A DNA stretch of 64,000 nucleotides from Succinivibrio dextrinosolvens (lineage in GTDB: Bacteria; Pseudomonadota; Gammaproteobacteria; Enterobacterales; Succinivibrionaceae), in NCBI RefSeq assembly GCF_011065405.1, contig NZ_CP047056.1:2440747-2504746 (forward strand). Direction: 5' to 3'. Shown here in pieces: positions 26,606 through 35,338 of this stretch (positions within the stretch are counted from its first letter, which is position 1; every line of letters begins with the position of its first letter). Made by a program: the position numbers and the translations under genes. The notes beneath the pieces are model-generated. The model had not been told where the DNA came from and searched no databases. It saw only the letters and a list, made by a program, of their open reading frames with translations.

Positions 26606-28755
26606 TGGCTGTTCTGGCAGTGTTTTTTTTGCCGGAATTCCGATCAGAAAAATAAAGCTTATTCCTAAAACTGAACTGGTGCTCCTCAGCTTTTGAAATG
26701 CTCTGTCTTACATTCTTGTCAATAATTATGACAGGATTTTTGCTCCCTTCACTATCTGGTTAAATTCCTGTGCTAAAATCCTATATAAAACAGTAAAGAG
26801 GCGCTTATGAAGAAAGATGTTTTACTATATACCGGTGGTGAGGACTTTGCTGAAATTATCAATGATGGTGCTTACTATGTTGATAAGACCCCTTATCTTA
26901 AAGATCTATTAACTACCGGAGCTATTAAAAATTCTCTTTTTATTCGTCCTCGCAGATTTGGCAAAACTCTTAATCTTGATTTGATCAGGCAGTTCTGCAG
27001 ACTCAATTACCAGAATCCCGGGGATAAATCCTATCAGCAGAAACTCTTTGTGGATAACGGCAGAAATTTTGCTGTTGCAGGTGATGATTACAAAGAATTC
27101 CGAGAAAAGGTTATGGGAGAATTCCCTGTTATCAGTATTTCTTTCAGAGCTGTGGAGGGGAATTTTTTCTATCAGGCTGTATCTCAGCTTATCTATAAAG
27201 TTGGACTGCTTTATGACGAGTTTGTTTTTCTGACTGAAAGCTCAAAGCAGGAGTCTGATGATATAGAGAAATTCAAAAAGAATAAATCCTTTTGTAAAGA
27301 CAAACAGGATGAAATGAATGATCCTCAAAATTTAAGCAGAGCAATATCAATTTTAGGTACAGCTATTCCTCAGATTGCCTCCATGCTGTACAAAGAGTAC
27401 GGACGTAAGGTTATTGTGATCATTGATGAATATGACGTTCCTCTGCAGAAAGCTGTTATCGCAAAAGAACCTTACTATGATGACATGCTCAGTATCATCC
27501 GAACCTTAAGCGGTAATATCTTCAAAAAAGACAATGAGCCATGGCTATACAAGGGAATCGTCTCAGGCTGTCTGCGTATTGCACATCAGAGTGAGTTCAC
27601 CGATGCCAATAACTTTACAACTTTTGGAATGAATGATGAACCATATACCGGTTTCTTTGGCTTCACAGAGGAAGAGACTCATAAACTCCTGGCTGACTGT
27701 GGTCTTTCTGAGAAAGAGAATGAGGTTAAAGAATGGTATGATGGCTACAGATTCGGAGATAAACACATCTTTTGTCCATGGAGCTTAATCAGCTACTGCT
27801 ATGCGGCAACTCAGAAAGACATCTATGCTCCTCAGCCATTCTGGGTGAACACCAGTGGTAACGATCTCATCACCATGTTCACAGACAACAGTATGGAAGC
27901 ACACAATGCAGAGAATATCGACAAACTGCAGAAACTTCTTGATGGAGAATCAATAGAAATAAGCCTAAAGGAATTTACCACCTATCCAGACCTTAGAAAC
28001 AGAGTAAGCTTTGATGTCTTTATGACCATGATGCTGCATACAGGCTATGTAACCTTTGCAGAAGATTCTGAGTTCACCGGCAAGGTAACTGTAAGAATTC
28101 CTAATCAGGAAGTGCTGGCATGTTTTAATGAGAAAAGAGAATATCTTTACGGAGAAGATAACCCATACTGGTACAATCAGGCTCTAAAGCTGGTGGATTT
28201 GCTCATGGTAAATAATACTGATGATGCACAGATGCTTATCAGCACCATGCTAAAGGAGTTTTTAAGTATCAGAAACACCGGAAATGAACTCTACTATCAT
28301 GGCTTTATGACCGGTATTCTGGGACTTGCTTCCGCAACAAAGAATTTTAGATATCTCGAGGAAATCGAATCCGGAACCGGTTTCTCTGATATTATCATTG
28401 ACAACTTTGATTCGGAAATAGCTTGTATTTTAGAGCTTAAAAGGACTGAAAAGCTTGAAGACTGCTATGATGCAGCTGATGATGCAACTAAGCAGATAAT
28501 CCAAAAAGATTATGCTGCGAAGTTTATTTCCTTAAGATATAAGAAAGTCTATGGAATAGGTATCGGCTTTGCTCAAAAGAGCTGCAAGATTGTTTCCCTT
28601 GGAAATCTGGTAGAAACTCCTGCTAATAAGTAAAGTTCAATTTTCTGGTTAAACCATCAGTCTCAATGATCATTACCTTATTTGCAACAGCCTCGTCCAT
28701 AACGCTCTAAGAGAAGATTTTGCTGATGATCACATAACTTAGATTATGTTAAATC
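26606..28755 (+). repeat. Tandem duplication, unit A (AAA/nuclease gene with flanks)
   Basis: A unit of about 2.15 kb including the leader, the whole gene and about 120 bases after it. It is repeated at 28767-30915. Leader sequences (from tggctgttctggcagtg to the ATG) match almost throughout. Confidence 0.9.
26807..28633 (+). CDS. AAA-ATPase-like / PD-(D/E)XK nuclease protein, copy A
   Basis: A 608-residue protein of the AAA-ATPase-like plus DUF1703 family, common in gut anaerobes. Residues 1-300 hold the ATPase: YYVDKTPYLKDLL, Walker A FIRPRRFGKTLNLDLI (about 48-63), Walker B VIVIIDEYDVPLQKA (about 203-217). The C-terminus is a PD-(D/E)XK nuclease with FSDIIIDNFDSEIACILELK (about 526-545), giving Asp and E-x-K. 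No function is established for the family; nuclease activity in defence or mobile elements is inferred. Its paralogue copy B follows 336 bases downstream. AAGAGGCG precedes the ATG. Confidence 0.9.
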   Translation: MKKDVLLYTGGEDFAEIINDGAYYVDKTPYLKDLLTTGAIKNSLFIRPRRFGKTLNLDLIRQFCRLNYQNPGDKSYQQKLFVDNGRNFAVAGDDYKEFREKVMGEFPVISISFRAVEGNFFYQAVSQLIYKVGLLYDEFVFLTESSKQESDDIEKFKKNKSFCKDKQDEMNDPQNLSRAISILGTAIPQIASMLYKEYGRKVIVIIDEYDVPLQKAVIAKEPYYDDMLSIIRTLSGNIFKKDNEPWLYKGIVSGCLRIAHQSEFTDANNFTTFGMNDEPYTGFFGFTEEETHKLLADCGLSEKENEVKEWYDGYRFGDKHIFCPWSLISYCYAATQKDIYAPQPFWVNTSGNDLITMFTDNSMEAHNAENIDKLQKLLDGESIEISLKEFTTYPDLRNRVSFDVFMTMMLHTGYVTFAEDSEFTGKVTVRIPNQEVLACFNEKREYLYGEDNPYWYNQALKLVDLLMVNNTDDAQMLISTMLKEFLSIRNTGNELYYHGFMTGILGLASATKNFRYLEEIESGTGFSDIIIDNFDSEIACILELKRTEKLEDCYDAADDATKQIIQKDYAAKFISLRYKKVYGIGIGFAQKSCKIVSLGNLVETPANK

Positions 28756-28969
28756 CTTGGACTAACTGGCTGTTCTGGCAGTGTTTTTTTTTGCCGGAAT
28801 TCCGATCAGAAAAATAAAGCTTATTCCTAAAACTGAACTGGTGCTCCTCAGCTTTTGAAAAGCTCTGTCTTACATTCCTGTCAATAATTATGACAGGATT
28901 TTTGCTCCCTTCACTATCTGGTTAAATTCCTGTGCTAGAATCTTATATAGAAACAGTAAAGAGGCGTTT
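28634..28969 (+). other. Spacer between the two AAA/nuclease copies
   Basis: A 336-base spacer made of the duplicated 3' flank of copy A and the duplicated leader of copy B. The leader has an imperfect hairpin around cctgtcaataattatgacagg (28876-28896) and a promoter-like stretch before the ATG. No gene is seen. Confidence 0.5.
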
Positions 28970-30915
28970 ATGAAGAAAGATGTTTTACTATATACCGGTG
29001 GTGAGGACTTTGCTGAAATTATCAACGGCGGTGGTTACTATGTTGATAAAACAGCTTATTTGAAAGAGCTTCTTATTACCGATGCTATAAAGAATTCACT
29101 CTTTATACGTCCTCGCAGATTTGGCAAAACTCTTAATCTAGATCTGATCAGGCAGTTCTGCAGACTCAATTACCAGAATCCCGGGGATAAATCCTATCAG
29201 CAGAAACTCTTTGTGGATAACGGCAGAAATTTTGCTGTTGCAGGTGATGATTACAAAGAATTCCGAGAAAAGGTTATGGGAGAATTCCCTGTTATCAGTA
29301 TCTCTTTTAGAGGTGTTGAAGGGAATACTTTCCAATCTGCTGTATCAGGCCTATTAGGAATAATAGCAGAACTCTACGAGCGTTTTTTGTTTCTTCGAGA
29401 AAGTGTTAAGCTCTCAGAAGAGAGAATAAAACAGTTCAATGAGATATATTCTTTCTGTACCACCAAATATAAAAAACTTTCAGATCCCGACAACTTGAAT
29501 GAAGCTATTGTTATATGTGGTTCATTCCTTGCAACCTTAGCAGAAATGCTCTACAGAGAATATGGAAGAAAGATCCTTGTCATAATTGATGAATATGACG
29601 TTCCTCTACAGAAGGCTGTAATTGCAAAAGAACCTTATTATGATGACATGCTTGAAATCATCAGAAAAATCAGCGTGACGACTTTCAAGCAAAATCCAGA
29701 TCCATGGCTTTACAAAGGAATCGTCTCAGGTTGTCTGCGTGTAGCTCATCAGAGTGTTTTTACTGATGCCAATAACTTTACAACTTTTGGAATGAATGAT
29801 GAACCATATACCGGTTTCTTTGGCTTCACAGAGGAAGAGACTCATAAACTCCTGGCTGACTGTGGTCTTTCTGAGAAAGAGAATGAGGTTAAAGAATGGT
29901 ATGATGGCTACAGATTCGGAGATAAACACATCTTTTGTCCATGGAGCTTAATCAGCTACTGCTATGCGGCAACTCAGAAAGACATCTATGCTCCTCAGCC
30001 ATTCTGGGTGAACACCAGTGGTAACGATCTCATCACCATGTTCACAGACAACAGTATGGAAGCACACAATGCAGAGAATATCGACAAACTGCAGAAACTT
30101 CTTGATGGAGAATCAATAGAAATAAGCCTAAAGGAATTTACCACCTATCCAGACCTTAGAAACAGAGTAAGCTTTGATGTCTTTATGACCATGATGCTGC
30201 ATACAGGCTATGTAACCTTTGCAGAAGATTCTGAGTTCACCGGCAAGGTAACTGTAAGAATTCCTAATCAGGAAGTGCTGGCATGTTTTAATGAGAAAAG
30301 AGAATATCTTTACGGAGAAGATAACCCATACTGGTACAATCAGGCTCTAAAGCTGGTGGATTTGCTCATGGTAAATAATACTGATGATGCACAGATGCTT
30401 ATCAGCACCATGCTAAAGGAGTTTTTAAGTATCAGAAACACCGGAAATGAACTCTACTATCATGGCTTTATGACCGGTATTCTGGGACTTGCTTCCGCAA
30501 CAAAGAATTTTAGATATCTCGAGGAAATCGAATCCGGAACCGGTTTCTCTGATATTATCATTGATAGCTTTGATAACAAAACATCCTGTATCTTAGAGCT
30601 GAAAAAGACTGAAAATCTTGAAGACTGTTATGATGCAGCTCAGGCTGCAACTAAGCAGATAATTCAAAAGGACTATGCAGCAAAATTTATTTCCAGAAGA
30701 TATAAGAAGGTCTACGGAATAGGTATTGGATTTGCCCAAAAGAGCTGTGAAATTGTTTCCCTTGGAAATCTGGTAGAAACTCCTGCTAATAAGTAAAGTT
30801 CAATTTTCTGGTTAAAACATCAGACTCAATGATCATTACTTTATTTGCAACTGCCTCGTCCATAACGCTCCAAGAGAAGATTCCGCTGATGATCTCATAA
30901 TTTATCTTATGTTAA
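28767..30915 (+). repeat. Tandem duplication, unit B
   Basis: The second unit, offset by about 2,161 bases from unit A. Both leaders contain ttgccggaattccgatcag and the same hairpin; both 3' flanks contain cctcgtccataacgctc. Confidence 0.9.
28970..30796 (+). CDS. AAA-ATPase-like / PD-(D/E)XK nuclease protein, copy B
   Basis: The 608-residue paralogue of copy A, with the same domain order, Walker A (PRRFGKTLNLDLI), Walker B (ILVIIDEYDVPLQKA) and nuclease motif (FSDIIIDSFDNKTSCILELK). Divergence is confined to blocks: residues about 15-45, about 112-265 between the Walker motifs and beyond, and the last 80. Between those, about 150 bp (29150-29301) and about 800 bp (29765-30564) look identical at DNA level to copy A. 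This points to a duplication followed by gene conversion. Confidence 0.9.
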   Translation: MKKDVLLYTGGEDFAEIINGGGYYVDKTAYLKELLITDAIKNSLFIRPRRFGKTLNLDLIRQFCRLNYQNPGDKSYQQKLFVDNGRNFAVAGDDYKEFREKVMGEFPVISISFRGVEGNTFQSAVSGLLGIIAELYERFLFLRESVKLSEERIKQFNEIYSFCTTKYKKLSDPDNLNEAIVICGSFLATLAEMLYREYGRKILVIIDEYDVPLQKAVIAKEPYYDDMLEIIRKISVTTFKQNPDPWLYKGIVSGCLRVAHQSVFTDANNFTTFGMNDEPYTGFFGFTEEETHKLLADCGLSEKENEVKEWYDGYRFGDKHIFCPWSLISYCYAATQKDIYAPQPFWVNTSGNDLITMFTDNSMEAHNAENIDKLQKLLDGESIEISLKEFTTYPDLRNRVSFDVFMTMMLHTGYVTFAEDSEFTGKVTVRIPNQEVLACFNEKREYLYGEDNPYWYNQALKLVDLLMVNNTDDAQMLISTMLKEFLSIRNTGNELYYHGFMTGILGLASATKNFRYLEEIESGTGFSDIIIDSFDNKTSCILELKKTENLEDCYDAAQAATKQIIQKDYAAKFISRRYKKVYGIGIGFAQKSCEIVSLGNLVETPANK

Positions 30916-31065
30916 ATTTTTTTTCTGTATGTTAGAACAGAGGGTCAGCCTGTCCTACTTTTTATCTGTATCGCTTTTAAATTCTCTCTTCACTGTTTGA
31001 TTTGAAAAAAAACTTTGATAGTTATTAAATTGTGGAACGTTTAGGTTCTAAGAGCATTTTTTATG

Positions 31066-32094
31066 TCAAGATTCTTTTACTAATACTTCCGTAATTGCTT
31101 GCGCAATTTCAGATCCTTCTTGATCTTTTTCAAGCCATAACCAGTTTCCAACAACATTTGCCTCAAGAAATACAATCCTTCCATCTGTGTTTTCTACGAG
31201 ATCAACTGCTGCAAAGTTAATCCCCCAGAATTTGAGTAGCGAGGTTAGCTTTTCCCTGATTTCTTCAGGAAGGTTTGATTTTTCTGTTCTAAGCTCGTCA
31301 ACTCGTCTAAAGTCAATTTTTGACTTTTGATTTTCCTGAGAGAAAATTCTATAGGTAAAGCATTTATCACCAATGATTGTCACTCGTAATTCTGATTTCT
31401 TGCATAAAGCTTCCTGAAGCAGCACGGGGGCACTGCCAGGACCAAAATATTCTTCAAGAGAAGCTAAATCAGAGGCGTTTACAGGACTTGTATAAAATCC
31501 TTTAAACTCCACATCGTTGTAACCATTTTCATTTACAAATGGGTTTTCATCAATCAGAGATATATCACTTAACTGCTTGATGATAATCTTACCGTTGTGC
31601 TTCTCGTAAAAAGATTTAACATTATCAGCACAGTTGGTAACGAGTGTGTCAGGGACATCAAGTCCATGAGCAATGGCGCACTGATGCTGATAAATCTTGT
31701 TATCAACCTTATCTTCAGTATAAGGATTGTTAATCCATCTGCAGCATTGTGGAATCAGAGAGAAAAAGCCTCGTACAGTAGAACGGATTTCAGCGGTTGC
31801 AAGCTGGTCTGATGTAGAACTGCTGTCTTTTGCCTTTGGAATATAAAAACTTCTGCAGTAAACCCCTTCAATATCATCCGATGAAACAATGTCCCCATTC
31901 GGGAATATCAGTTTTCCTGATGTACTGGAGATATCTACAAGGATTTTTTCTCTTCTAGCTTCTGTTTCGATTGAACCATACTCATCAAATAAGAAAGCAG
32001 GATCGAAGCGTTTTACCTTCTTTCCATATTTTTCAAGATAATACAGGACAGCATCAGCATGAACATCCTCGTCAATAGCAAGAATTAGATACAT
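31066..32094 (-). CDS. MvdD-like ATP-grasp ligase
   Basis: A 342-residue ATP-grasp enzyme. Residues 1-100 are the N-terminal domain (MYLILAIDEDVHADAVLYYL, GVYCRSFYIP, ATAEIRSTVRGFFSL, WINNPY). The nucleotide site is KIIIKQLSD, LLQEALCKKSELRVTIIGDKCFTYRI, and the metal site is NFAAVDLVENTDGRIVFLEANVVGNWLWLEKD. That last pattern, FLEAN-x-x-G-x-W-x-W-L-E, is characteristic of ligases that modify ribosomal peptides (MvdC/MvdD, graspetide type). It should form an ATP-dependent amide or ester bond on a peptide or protein. It is last in a six-gene operon, 26 bases after the JAMM gene. Confidence 0.85.
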   Translation of the reverse strand: MYLILAIDEDVHADAVLYYLEKYGKKVKRFDPAFLFDEYGSIETEARREKILVDISSTSGKLIFPNGDIVSSDDIEGVYCRSFYIPKAKDSSSTSDQLATAEIRSTVRGFFSLIPQCCRWINNPYTEDKVDNKIYQHQCAIAHGLDVPDTLVTNCADNVKSFYEKHNGKIIIKQLSDISLIDENPFVNENGYNDVEFKGFYTSPVNASDLASLEEYFGPGSAPVLLQEALCKKSELRVTIIGDKCFTYRIFSQENQKSKIDFRRVDELRTEKSNLPEEIREKLTSLLKFWGINFAAVDLVENTDGRIVFLEANVVGNWLWLEKDQEGSEIAQAITEVLVKES

Positions 32095-32120
32095 TTAATA
32101 AACTCCGATGGTTACTGCTT

Positions 32121-32597
32121 TCATTTGTTATCTATAACCTGATACTCAACTCTGAAAAGGTCAGGACTGATTTCATCTTCTTTAAGATTTTCTATTTCTA
32201 CATCGAAATAGTCATCCAAAATGGCTATATAGTTGCGGTATAGGATTGAAGGAAATCCCTTAAATTCAACTGCAGTTCTGTATAGTCTCTCGTGTAGTTC
32301 CAAATGGAAATCTGTCTTTTTTACCACCAGAATCCTGTCATCTGCAAATAAGGCAGCGAAAAGCGCTTTAGAAATAAAAAAACAAATCCAGTCATCAAAT
32401 GACATCATAAGCTTGCCTGACGGATGTGAGTGCCAGATAAAATCACTGCTATCGTCAACTCTTGCGGTATGCTTATCTCCACAAGAGAAAGAAAAAGAGC
32501 CATCATTAAAAATGGCTCCGGAACACTCAGTTTTCTTATCTAAAACTTTTGATTTTATGTTAAATAGTACAGACAGATGTTGCTCTGTTAGCCTCAT
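32121..32597 (-). CDS. JAMM/MPN+ metallopeptidase-like protein
   Basis: A 158-residue protein with a perfect JAMM zinc signature, H-S-H-x7-S-x2-D: His56, His58, Ser66 and Asp69 (IWHSHPSGKLMMSFDDW). Glu24 may be the upstream catalytic acid. JAMM enzymes remove ubiquitin-like or other isopeptide-linked tags; bacterial examples include the Cap3 protein of CBASS and PRTRC protein A. It is flanked by the 86-residue E2-motif protein and the ATP-grasp ligase, which suggests tag removal or maturation in the same pathway. The activity is inferred from motif and context. Confidence 0.75.
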   Translation of the reverse strand: MRLTEQHLSVLFNIKSKVLDKKTECSGAIFNDGSFSFSCGDKHTARVDDSSDFIWHSHPSGKLMMSFDDWICFFISKALFAALFADDRILVVKKTDFHLELHERLYRTAVEFKGFPSILYRNYIAILDDYFDVEIENLKEDEISPDLFRVEYQVIDNK

Positions 32598-32621
32598 CTA
32601 CTTTTCCTTTATAAACTAAAG

Positions 32622-32882
32622 TTAATGACCAACTCTTCTATCGGTCTTGCCTTTTACATTTTTCGCTGGTACCCATTTTCCCGAAGGAGTTCGGTGCGCT
32701 GGGACATTGTGTCCAACAGTGTGAAAATTTGTGTAGGCTTTTCTGGTTACCCCATTCCAGCATAAAGAACCATCCTCAAAAACATTCATCTGTTTGTCTG
32801 AATTAAAATGAATCGTTGGAATATCAACAGGAGCTTCATTAAGCTTCGATGCAAACCTGTATAAAAAAGGAGTTTTACTCAT
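32622..32882 (-). CDS. Small protein with E2-like active-site motif
   Basis: An 86-residue protein I cannot assign with certainty. Residues 33-41 read NVFEDGSLC; in ubiquitin-conjugating enzymes the segment with the catalytic Cys is typically P-N-V/I-Y-x-D/S-G-x-I/V-C, and prokaryotic E2-like proteins of the PRTRC type have N-V-Y-x-S-G-x-V-C. Cys41 would be the thioester Cys. It is shorter than any complete E2, and the basic C-terminus (GKWVPAKNVKGKTDRRVGH) is unusual. It could instead be the substrate peptide of the ATP-grasp enzyme. It starts 2 bases after the TerB-like gene. Confidence 0.6.
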   Translation of the reverse strand: MSKTPFLYRFASKLNEAPVDIPTIHFNSDKQMNVFEDGSLCWNGVTRKAYTNFHTVGHNVPAHRTPSGKWVPAKNVKGKTDRRVGH

Positions 32883-32884
32883 AG

Positions 32885-33322
32885 CTATTCTCCTGTTTCC
32901 AGATTGAACTTTAAATTAGGTTTATTCGCTACTGCTGCTAACAAAGCCAAACTTGCAAAAATTGGATCTAAACCAAAAGCCTCTGTTAATAAATGGATTA
33001 CCTCAACTTCCCCATAAGAGACTTCACCATCACTTACAATGATTGTTGCAAGATCTTTTAGTACCTCAAAGCTGTCGATACCTTCCAACTCAAGATTGCC
33101 AAGAGATATTTCTTGATCAGTAGCGTCTGTATGTTCTTCATCACTGGCATCAATGAAAGAATCTAGGTATTGCTTAATTAAGGTTTCTCCTTCAAACCAG
33201 TCAAGTCCGTATTTTTCAAAAAGGACTTTTGCTGAATCAAGCTCTGAAAACTCAACTTTCCCATCAGCAAAAATCACAAAAGCACACGCTTTTGCAAGAT
33301 TGTTTAATGTTTCTGTAGACAT
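32885..33322 (-). CDS. TerB-like helical protein
   Basis: A 145-residue all-helical acidic protein with two copies of a TerB-type motif: FVIFADGKVEFSELDSA and TIIVSDGEVSYGEVEVI, each D-G-x-V-x-x-x-E, a probable metal-binding turn. TerB domains occur in tellurite/phage-related stress operons alongside ATP-grasp enzymes and NTPases. Here it lies 9 bases after the KAP NTPase and 2 bases before the E2-motif gene. Its role may be to bind metal or act as a membrane-side adaptor; this is inference. Confidence 0.7.
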   Translation of the reverse strand: MSTETLNNLAKACAFVIFADGKVEFSELDSAKVLFEKYGLDWFEGETLIKQYLDSFIDASDEEHTDATDQEISLGNLELEGIDSFEVLKDLATIIVSDGEVSYGEVEVIHLLTEAFGLDPIFASLALLAAVANKPNLKFNLETGE

Positions 33323-33331
33323 ATTGCTTCC

Positions 33332-35323
33332 TTAATTTACTTCGCTAGTCCAGGATAAAGGAACATTTCCTGTCAGACGCTGATACTCATCAGAGACAAA
33401 TTTCATATTCTCATCTGTAATTTTATCTGGGTCTTCAGTCTGAGTAGGAGTACTTCTCTTTACTTCATTCACAACCGAGAAGAACCCGCCTGTTTCATTA
33501 AAGATCATAAATCTGTCTTTGCGATCCTTTGGTCTATCCCTAAAGTCAATCTGGCATAGCATTGCTATTGCCTTACCCTGTGTTGTGCATGAAACAGTGA
33601 TTAGACGGTTCTCGCTGTCATAGTTGATGATCAGATTCTTTGGTGAATAGCTATGGAAGAATCTCTCCATAAATTTGCTTGCATTGTCTCTGATTGTGGA
33701 TCCATAACCAGCGTCTTTTAATGAGCTTAAAAATTCTGGTAGAGAGCCCTGATCACGGCGAAGTTTCTGATCTTCATCCGAGGTTGCAGAAGTAACAGAG
33801 GTAAAATCGGTTATTAAGGAGATATAATCAGCAGTAGTAGACAGATTTGTTTCACCTTTTCTCTTCTTATTATCAACAATCAATTTAACCAGCATGGAGA
33901 GAAATCTACCGATATTGTTAACACGTTTTCTCATCCAGATATCTTTTGAGACAATTGATTCAAGCATAAAATCTGAAGGATCAAGATATATAGGAATCTG
34001 ATTTGAATTTCCTTCTGATTCTTCACCATCATCGGAAGAAACTGCGTTGCTGCCCAGAGAGGTCCATTTAAACAGGTCAGGTTCAGATATTAGGTTTTCA
34101 TAAAGGATTGGATATGAAACCTGAGCACAGACCATAGCAAATAGAAGTTTAAAATAAAGCTTTATATCCTCCTTATCACCTGCAAGGTCAAACTTAATAT
34201 TAGAATTTTCTGAGTAAAGCTTTTTCATCTTAGTAACACTTATCTCTCTAACCAAAGATAATGTGTTAAGCATTCTTTTGATAGCTCTTGGATTGGTCCC
34301 ACATGTTTCTATTGTCATAGAATTCAAATCTGAAATAATTTCGTTTAGCATATTTTCAGACTCGGTCTTTGAACCTGTGTAACAGATATTTTTTAAGCCA
34401 TCCTTTAGATAGTTGTCTATTTTGTACTGACTTACTGGTAATCTGAATGACAATTGGATAATCTTGTCAAAGAAGGAACGGTATTCTCGTTCATTCTCTT
34501 CTGTTTTTTTACCAAACCGCTTTTCAAGACCTTTAATAACTACTTCATAATCGATTGCCAGAATAAATATGCAGTTGTTAACCTCGAACAGATTCTTCAT
34601 CAAGGACAAAATCTGTACTGCAACAGGAGGGTCAAGTCTATCCAGATCATCTACAAAGAATATAAATCCTTTAAAAGGAGATGACTGCTTGAGTGTCTTT
34701 CGATACTCTGTTATTTGACGCTTAAAATCAATAATTGCCTTCTGCAGCTCATTTCTGAAGAAATCAGGATCATGCTGTTCAGGAATATTGTTTCCATTGC
34801 CGCCAAGCATATTGTCAATTGAATTAGGATTAGCCCCCATAAAACCTAAACCAACTTTTGTTGTAGCAACGGCGGCGAATCTTAGGGCACCTAAAAGTCT
34901 TGAGGCTATAACCTTAGAATTAGCATTATCCTTAAGATAGGTTGATACCTGCTGAGTAATCTGAGAGGTGATTCCCTGAACTATTGAAACAAGAGATTCT
35001 CTCTCGTCTTTCATCAAAGAATACTGCCAGGTATTAACCCATACGCCTAAATAAGGAAAATCATCTTCAGAACGTTGATCAACATAATTTTCATCACTGA
35101 ATTTGCAGATGGTTCCATAGTTAAGACATAGCTGGCCTGCAATCTGATTCATAAGAGAGGTTTTTCCACTGCCCCATTCCCCCTGCAGAGCTATGGTGGT
35201 AGGCATCTGGGCATTGTTAATAAACTTAATCAATGCAGAAACATATGAACTCTGTTCAAGTGTATCAACAGCATTAGGTGGTAATGGAATATCGGTTAAA
35301 TTAGAGAATAATTGCTGTTCCAT
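33332..35323 (-). CDS. KAP-family P-loop NTPase
   Basis: A 663-residue NTPase. Walker A is LQGEWGSGKTSLMNQ (residues 46-60); Walker B is FIFFVDDLDRLDPPVAVQIL, typical of KAP NTPases (V-D-D-L-D-R). VWVNTWQYSL and NPRAIKRMLN are further KAP hallmarks. A hydrophobic segment near residue 150 (GALRFAAVATTKVGLGFMG) may be membrane-associated, as in many KAP proteins. KAP NTPases occur in several anti-phage systems. GAGGAATT precedes the ATG, 15 bases after the upstream gene. Confidence 0.92.
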   Translation of the reverse strand: MEQQLFSNLTDIPLPPNAVDTLEQSSYVSALIKFINNAQMPTTIALQGEWGSGKTSLMNQIAGQLCLNYGTICKFSDENYVDQRSEDDFPYLGVWVNTWQYSLMKDERESLVSIVQGITSQITQQVSTYLKDNANSKVIASRLLGALRFAAVATTKVGLGFMGANPNSIDNMLGGNGNNIPEQHDPDFFRNELQKAIIDFKRQITEYRKTLKQSSPFKGFIFFVDDLDRLDPPVAVQILSLMKNLFEVNNCIFILAIDYEVVIKGLEKRFGKKTEENEREYRSFFDKIIQLSFRLPVSQYKIDNYLKDGLKNICYTGSKTESENMLNEIISDLNSMTIETCGTNPRAIKRMLNTLSLVREISVTKMKKLYSENSNIKFDLAGDKEDIKLYFKLLFAMVCAQVSYPILYENLISEPDLFKWTSLGSNAVSSDDGEESEGNSNQIPIYLDPSDFMLESIVSKDIWMRKRVNNIGRFLSMLVKLIVDNKKRKGETNLSTTADYISLITDFTSVTSATSDEDQKLRRDQGSLPEFLSSLKDAGYGSTIRDNASKFMERFFHSYSPKNLIINYDSENRLITVSCTTQGKAIAMLCQIDFRDRPKDRKDRFMIFNETGGFFSVVNEVKRSTPTQTEDPDKITDENMKFVSDEYQRLTGNVPLSWTSEVN

Positions 35324-35338
35324 GATAATTCCTCTTTA

